Origin: Calvatia gigantea
Lineage: Eukaryota; Basidiomycota; Agaricomycetes; Agaricales; Lycoperdaceae
Direction: 5' to 3'
DNA: 64,000 nt
Assembly (NCBI GenBank): GCA_025093985.1
Contig: JACAAK010000002.1
Span: 1,984,001 to 2,048,000, forward strand
Both the position numbers and the translations under genes were made by a program. Of this stretch, positions 57,884 through 64,000 are shown piece by piece. The first letter of the stretch is position 1, and every line of letters starts with the position of its first letter. Below the pieces are notes generated by a model. It did not search any database. It saw only the letters and a list, made by a program, of their open reading frames with translations, and was not told where the DNA came from.

Positions 57884-58892
57884 ATGGCTACCTTGTACCC
57901 TCTCGCATCTCTTGCTCAAATTGAATCCACGCCGTCAAGGCAGGATGGAATCCCTGCGGACCTCGAGGACGATCTTCGCGCTTATGGATGCAAGCTAATA
58001 CACCAAGCAGGCATTCTTCTGAAACAGTGCGTTCTCTCTGTCTCTTTGATCATCATACTCATCTTCACAGAAAGCAGGTTGCAGTTGCAGCGGCACAGAT
58101 TCTCTTCCAGAGATTCTGGTATGTCAGTTCCATGAAGAACTTTAGCATAGGGGTATGTGTCTTGTACTACGACCGTATTCTTTTCCAAGCCTCTTACACA
58201 TGACCTGTTAGGATGTGGGCATGGGTGTATTATTTCTTGCATCAAAACTCGAAGAGTGCCCGATACGCATGCGCGATTTAATCAACGTATACGACGCCCT
58301 GCTCCAACGGGCTGCACATGATATTGGACCGAAGGTAGAAACACCGTTCAAGTACTACGCCATGTCGTATTTTGGAACCAGGTTCTATGACATCAAGGAA
58401 AGTGTTGTCGTCGCCGAGATGCAGGTTCTGAAACGACTTGGATTCAATGTGCATGTGGTACTACCGTATGGCACCTTGATAAACTACCTGCAAGTGCTGG
58501 GACTGATCAAGCACGAGAGTGCACGCACTAGGGCTTGGGGATATCTGAATGATGCGTATGCTGCCTTCTAGTTTCGCCCACCCAATTCACTTGTTGATCG
58601 GGAATACAGACTACAGACACCAGTGTACGCGCTGTACCAGATACCGATTATAGTTTGCGCGGCCATCCTTCTTACGATACGACACCTGGGTATCTCTCTT
58701 CCGTCGGAACCGCCAAACTGCTGGTGGGAGCTATTTGATGCATCTTGGGAGGATATGTGGAGTGTATGCGGATACATAATGCGACTGTACCGCGAAAGAT
58801 CAGACGAGGAAAGGAAGCGGGTGGTTGGGTTAGCATCGAAGAAGGATGTGCGGCAGTGGCTGGAAGGACAGCAGCAACAACAGCAGTCGTAG
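57884..58892 (+). CDS. CCNL: Cyclin L-type transcription/splicing cyclin
   Basis: Cyclin L partners CDK11-type kinases and links transcription to pre-mRNA splicing. Four exons (57884-58026, 58071-58152, 58212-58555, 58610-58892) sum to 852 nt, or 283 residues. The first cyclin box shows KLIHQAGILLKQKQVAVAAA, LFQRFWYVSSMKNFSIGDVG and FLASKLEECPIRMRDLINVY, highly typical of cyclin L. The second cyclin fold spans EMQVLKRLGFNVHVVLPYGT to LYQIPIIVCAAILLTIRHLG. The C-terminus ends with a short poly-Gln tract. It lacks the long RS tail of animal cyclin L; the RS-rich protein is encoded separately next door. Confidence 0.93.
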
Positions 58893-58980
58893 GATAGAGT
58901 AGAGGTCACGTGATAGCCAACATACAAAGCATTTGTAGTGAAATGAAATCATATATTCTACTCTTCTCTCCGAAACTGTC

Positions 58981-61920
58981 ATGCTTGACCATTGTTCTAT
59001 CTCTCACAAAGGTATACAAATTTCTCGTCTCTCACTACTTAAATATCCACTGACTCACATCACAGGTGGCGTCGTACTATGGTCCCGCTCATTCACTCCA
59101 CAGGCTGCCCACCTCGCCTCATCCCCCGCCTCACCTGTCAACTCCCTCATCCGTGAAGCTTTAATTGAGGGTCGTACAACAGATAAGAAATACGAAAAGG
59201 ACGGATACGCAGTCAAATGGACCTTTGTTAACGACCTCGAGCTTATCTTCGTCGTGCGTACGCGGGACATACACCGCAGCTTATCCTAATACCAAACGGA
59301 TTTTAGGTTGCATATCAACGAATCCTCCAATTAACTTACGTCGACGAACTTTTGGACATCCTTAAAGCCTTATTCGTCAAGTGCTTTGAACCGTTTATTG
59401 CTGCTTTCGTTGCTTCCCTCCATGCGTTCAACACTACCAACGCCGCAGCTCTCGGGGACTCGTCATGGAATTTCGCAGAGGCATTTAAAGGCTGGGACCG
59501 CATGTTTGATGATGTCCTCCATAGTTTGGAAGATAAAGTCAGTAATTAACTACCATGTAGTCATCGCGGTCGGTTTCATTTTTCATCATTTCAGAACCGC
59601 CGGTCTCGTGGACGCACCACCATACGTTCCGCACCAACACATATCGAAACCCCTCCCTCGGAGGATGATCAGAGTACTGGTGAGCAGAGAGACTCTCAGA
59701 CCATGTTCTAGTCATCCTCACTGTGGGCTTAGAACCATCCGTAGACGTGGATGCTCCCACAGACGAACAACAAATAGCAAGAAACCTTGAAGCCCTAAAG
59801 ACTAGATTACGTGGCCGAGGCGGCAGACGTGGAGGGAGAGGCGGGAGGCAGGTGGTAATGGAGGGATGGGGAGGGCGAGAGAGTCCGTCTAATTCGGAGT
59901 ATGTCCCTTCATTTCTCTTATGCGTCGGACACTGGTCCGCTGACGGAAACCAATAGTTCCGAGACGCCAACGAAGAGAAAGACAAAGGCCAAAGCCAAGC
60001 GCACATGGGGGGATGCCCAGCCGACTGAAATGGATATGGATGCGTTGGATTATAGCGTTGACAGACCAAACGGTGATACTGGAGATGCTGGCAACATGGA
60101 CGATATAAAAGCTCTTGTTGATCAGTCATCCCTTGGTTCAAGGAATCACGACGGACTGTATGAGGTTATGGATTGGGAGTTTGCCAGGGGCAACGGAACG
60201 GATATCCTTTCCGAAGTTATTAAACCCTTGGATAAAAGTCCATCAAGCTCTTTGGGAACACTTGGATCGTTACTTGCAAGGCTTACAGGATCAAAAGTCC
60301 TTACCGATGCCGATCTTCAACCCATACTTGAGGGCATGAAACAACATCTTATGAAGAAGAACGTTGCGAAGGAAATCGCGGATAAAGTTTGTGAAGGTGT
60401 CGGTGAAAGTCTAGTAGGCAAAAAGGTTGGCGGGTTCGAAAGTGAGATATTCCTTCCTTTGGTTACGTCCGCGATGTGACACGATACTGATACTCCATGG
60501 TCTGTTCTTTTGTAGCCACAACTACCGCGGTCCGAAAGGCACTCTCAACTTCCATCACACGCATCTTGACACCAAAAACCTCAACTGACCTCCTTCTCTC
60601 GATACGCACAAAGCTTTCATCACCCCTCCCCTCGACACAACAACGTATGCCTTATAGCATCACCTTCGTTGGTGTCAACGGCGTTGGGAAGAGCACGAAT
60701 CTCTCAAAAGTCTGTTTCTGGTTGATCCAGAACGGTCTTCGGGTTCTAATTGCAGCATGCGATACATTCCGGTACGCTGAGACAAGCTTGATTTTGCTGT
60801 GTTCTATATCAATTGTTGATGATTTGTTAGGAGTGGAGCCGTTGAACAGCTGCGCGTGCACGTGAGGAACTTGAGTATGTTGGGTGTGAACGGTGCGGGA
60901 GACAGCAAAGGCCGTGTGGAGTTGTACGAGAAAGGGTACGGCAAGGACGCCGCTGGGATTGCCCGAGAAGCCATCACATATGGTACATCCGTGTCGTTCA
61001 TGCTGTTGCTTACACCAATCCCCTTTCGAATGACCTTCAGCTCGGGACAATGATTTCGATGTCGTTTTAATTGATACGGCCGGTCGCATGCAAGATAACG
61101 AGGTACGTCGACCAACATGATGTCTCTCGTCTTGTGCTAATCAAACTGTTCTCCTTACTTGTCACACGGATGATCAATCAAAAAAATCCAGCCGTTGATG
61201 CGGGCGCTTGCCAAGGTGAGAATTCAGAGTGTCCTCGATAGACGTGTGAGCATGGGCCATCGCTAATCATAGTTCCTCCCCACTCCCGCTGTGATGACTA
61301 CAGTTGGTGTCGACGAACAACCCCGACAAGATCATCTTTGTTGGTGAAGCCTTGGTAGGCAACGAGGCCGTAGACCAATTGACCAAGTTCGATCGCGCTT
61401 TGCGTGATTTCTCGTCCGCCTCAGGTGTTCCGGGCAAGGGTCGTGGCATTGATGGAATGCTTGTGACAAAGTGGGATACAGTTGATGACAAGGTTTGTCT
61501 TTGCTCTTTTCGAATTTTGTTGTTCTTTTAGTTCAAGGAAGGCCGGCCCCCGCCGGTGGTTGTCAACGTTCGAAGGGTGGACTTTTATTCTGTTTTCCCA
61601 CTTTCTTTTGTTCCTTCCTGATTAAGAAGCCACGATCAAGCGCTCCGAGACAACAAACTGATGCGTGATTGCAGGTGGGAGCTGCCCTTTCTATGACATA
61701 TGTCACCGGTCAGCCCATCATTTTCGTTGGTTGTGGACAGGTGCGTGCTTTCTATCTTGAACTCGAATTGTCGTTGATCCCTACCTTCTCTATCATTTTC
61801 TGATCTGATGATGTCCACCACACCCGTCGTTCGTGTGTCATCTATCTTCGGTTTCAGACGTACACGGATTTGCGGCAGTTGAGGGTGACGAATGTTGTCC
61901 AGGCTATCCTGAGCGATTAG
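58981..61920 (+). CDS. SRP101: Signal recognition particle receptor subunit alpha
   Basis: The SRP receptor GTPase docks ribosome-SRP complexes at the ER membrane. Thirteen exons sum to 1,998 nt, or 665 residues. The N-terminal SRX domain reads LDHCSISHKGGVVLWSRSF then VAYQRILQLTYVDELLDILK. A charged, Arg/Gly-rich linker follows (GRGGRRGGRGG). The NG domain has YSITFVGVNGVGKSTNLSKV (G1), AACDTFRSGAVEQL (G2), DVVLIDTAGRMQDNE (G3), TKWDTVDDKVGAALSM (G4) and IIFVGCGQTYTDLRQ (G5). The start at 58981 lies only 88 bp after the cyclin L stop, so the two genes are tightly packed. Confidence 0.96.
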
Positions 61921-62530
61921 AGAAAGGACGCTTCTTCCAGTGTTCGTTTTGTTGGTTTTGTTGTACTACTCCCAACTCTGGTTTATTCTTCTGTTGTTGT
62001 ATGGATCCCCAGATTTAATAACTTTTTTTTTGGATAATGGGAAAAAATAGTTAATTGGCAAGCGAAATTCCGATCTACAAATTGGAGAGAATAAACAGGT
62101 TGAAAGTGACGTCCATGCCTTATACACAAAGATGAACAAGCACCAAATCCGGGCCTGTGACTGGACAGCATGCACAACAGGTTGGTGATACTGGCTCTCG
62201 TGAACGGATATTACAAAACCAGCAGAACAAAGAAGAAAAAATTGACATTATGAGACTGAGAAATCCGAAGCAGTTCATCAAGACTGCAAGTATCAGCAAG
62301 AGGTACCGGGGGGCGCAGGGCAAGTGAACAAAGTAACAGATATACACACAGCTCGTGGTGGAACCAGATGGACGATGAGGGGTATGTGTGCACAGGTTCT
62401 TTAAAAAACTTGGGTAGAATGAATCATGAAGCGGGAGGTGTCAATGAACAACATATCAACAGTATAGGGCTGTCCTATGCGATGATAGATGTGAAAAAGT
62501 ATGGTGAGCAGATAGGGGGTGGATATCAGA
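61921..62530. other. Convergent intergenic region
   Basis: 610 bp between facing stop codons, T-rich just after the SRP receptor stop, with no gene seen. Confidence 0.45.
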
Positions 62531-63877
62531 TTATTGCGGTTGGGGTGGTCGTGGGGGGAATTGGAATGTGCCTGTACCAAAGGGAATGCGACGGCCATTG
62601 GGAGTGGTGGGCGTTCCTGGAGTTGAAGTAGCTCCAGGCATGTTGGGTGGCGTAGCTACGTGTGTTGGCGTACTATAGAGAATTTCGGGTTGTGGTGGAG
62701 GCGGGAGTGGGTCAATAAGGTCCTGGTTCCGGAATACCTCCCTCTGGGGAGGGTACTTCTCAGTAAAGGTGTCTTCCCCGGAATCCGTACTGAGGCCTTT
62801 AAATTTCGCTTGGCCAGCTGCGCCCTGCCCCGCTCCGCCGTAATTATTATTATTATTATTATTATTATTGTTACCCTTCTCACTCCTGTTTGTGATACCA
62901 CCAAAGCCAGCATGCGCGAAAGGGTAAGCGGCGGGGTTGGCGAGGTATTCAGCAGAAGGTGCAACGCGGTTTTTACGTCGTCTCTTGTAGACAGTCCAAG
63001 CTGCAAACGCGAGGAATAGGAGGAACAGGGCGCCAATGACACCTCCTGCAATTGCACCGCGGTTGTTGTTATGACGGAGAGCTCCTTCAGAGCTAGGACC
63101 GTTGGGCGAAGTTGAGGGGTTCGGGGGTGCAATGGAAGGGTTAGGGGTAGAGGATCCGCTATCGGGGACTGTGGCAGAGACAGCAATGGTAGGCGATGAC
63201 GAAAGTGCGCCAGTTACACCAGTCGCTGAGGAGGAACGTGCAGGGTCATCTGAGGAGAGCATTAGCCGTCGCCATACTAGGAAAAGGAAGAGAGCTTACC
63301 TCCAGCATTGGCTGCGGGTGTGGTAGCAGAGGGCGAGTATCCACTGCTAGCCGGGTCGCTATTTGGAGCGTTTGGGATACGATCACCAGAACTATCAGAA
63401 CCAGCAGAGCCACCCGAACTAGGTGATCCACCAGAGCTATCGGAACCCTCAGAGGTGCTTTCTCCTGAGTTCCCAGGGGTTCCAGAGTTTCCGCTACCAC
63501 TCGGGCTTGAGGTGGGCGAAGGACCGCTTTGTGGGCTCGGTGAAGGACTTGCCCCTCCTACTTCGCCACCGCCAGTCCCCCCACTAGAACCACTCGTACC
63601 ACCTGAATTACCACTCCCAGAATTGCCGGTGTCACCAGTGCTGCTGCCACTGTCGCCTTGGTTCGTATCGCCTCCCTTGCCTTTATCTGGTTTATCTGGC
63701 TTAGTCTGGTTTGTTGTGTCCAGGAGCGTTGGCGGAGTTCCCTGGAGATTTTTGTCCTTCATCTGGTGGGGCACGCGCAAAATTGTTTGCCCCGTCTTGT
63801 AGGCCGACGTTGGTAGGAGTGGATGGTCTTTTGGAACGCCTGCGTATCATACCGTGCCTAAGGGCAGAAGCGGTCAT
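62531..63877 (-). CDS. Ser/Gly/Pro-rich single-pass membrane protein, with one frame break
   Basis: I recognise the layout, not a named family. Two exons (63877-63300, 63249-62531). Order: an Arg-rich start (GMIRRRSKRPSTP), a long region of SGNSG, SSGG and PSPSP repeats likely to be O-glycosylated, one membrane helix (AIAGGVIGALFLLFLAFAAW), a basic stop-transfer (YKRRRKNR), and a cytoplasmic tail with about ten Asn in a row and Pro-rich motifs. This resembles fungal wall-stress or mucin-like sensors. The coding sum is 1,297 nt, one too many. An extra base at about 63703 interrupts a KPD-KPD-KPD repeat and creates an in-frame TAA; without it the protein is 431 residues. No clear signal peptide is visible. 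Confidence 0.75.
62843..62869. repeat. ATT trinucleotide microsatellite
   Basis: About nine perfect ATT units; on the minus strand they are AAT codons that encode the poly-Asn tract of the membrane protein. Confidence 0.9.
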
Positions 63878-63898
63878 GATTAAAAATAATAAAAACAA

Positions 63899-63904
<6 letters not shown>

Positions 63905-63930
<26 letters not shown>
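63905..63930. repeat. AG dinucleotide microsatellite
   Basis: A GA/AG run just upstream (minus strand) of the membrane protein start. CT-rich leaders are common in fungal promoters. Confidence 0.85.
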
Positions 63931-63936
<6 letters not shown>

Positions 63937-64000
63937 GATATGAATAAAGAGCGACGAATATTAGAGAGAAAGAGTGGAGGAGGTGAGAGCGACAAGGTTG

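Overview
The window looks like nuclear DNA of a mushroom-forming basidiomycete (Agaricomycete-like). Genes are split by many short introns, mostly 45-65 nt, and coding is dense on both strands. The gene set is typical of fungal chromosomes. I rebuilt gene models by hand from conserved protein families and splice sites. For most genes the spliced length is an exact multiple of three, which checks the models internally. No database search was possible.

Layout: a truncated minus-strand gene at the left edge (1-168); LST8 WD40 protein of the TOR complexes (1146-2662); NADH glutamate synthase GLT1 (4467-11678); MSS51 (minus) and HIS3 (plus) diverging from a 105-bp gap; an M13 zinc endopeptidase (minus, 14586-18223); a gene-poor block; a CUE-AlkB-GRF oxygenase (minus, 21066-22789) diverging from an M24 Xaa-Pro peptidase (23116-24762); an unknown Pro-rich protein; a long-chain acyl-CoA synthetase (minus, 26783-29621); a penta-EF-hand protein (minus); a gene-poor block; a HAD-like hydrolase (34560-35824); QCR10 (minus) diverging from NOP16 (plus); a Zn2Cys6 transcription factor (39123-41962); two tandem zinc-ribbon genes (43301-44736); YPT1/RAB1 (44983-46032); a 5.6-kb gene-poor block carrying a pogo-like MITE and a perfect palindrome; an unknown small protein diverging from the mitochondrial ribosomal protein mL49/IMG2; PDX1/SNZ (53271-55000); an RS-rich protein (minus) and cyclin L (plus) back to back 63 bp apart; SRP receptor alpha (58981-61920); and a Ser/Gly-rich single-pass membrane protein (minus, 62531-63877).

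The genes are mostly housekeeping: nitrogen assimilation (GLT1), histidine and vitamin B6 synthesis, TOR signalling, secretion (YPT1, SRP receptor), mitochondrial function (MSS51, QCR10, mL49), ribosome assembly (NOP16) and splicing-linked factors (cyclin L, RS protein). I see no secondary-metabolite cluster, CRISPR array, rRNA or tRNA.

The most unusual signals are in gene structure. A single-nucleotide exon and a 7-nt exon are needed to read the acyl-CoA synthetase. An 8-nt exon is needed in the M13 peptidase and a 12-nt exon in the PEF protein. Seven introns out of roughly 145 modelled use GC-AG ends, all with a GCRNGT donor. Three otherwise good genes each carry exactly one extra nucleotide that breaks the frame, which may be sequence error or real lesions.
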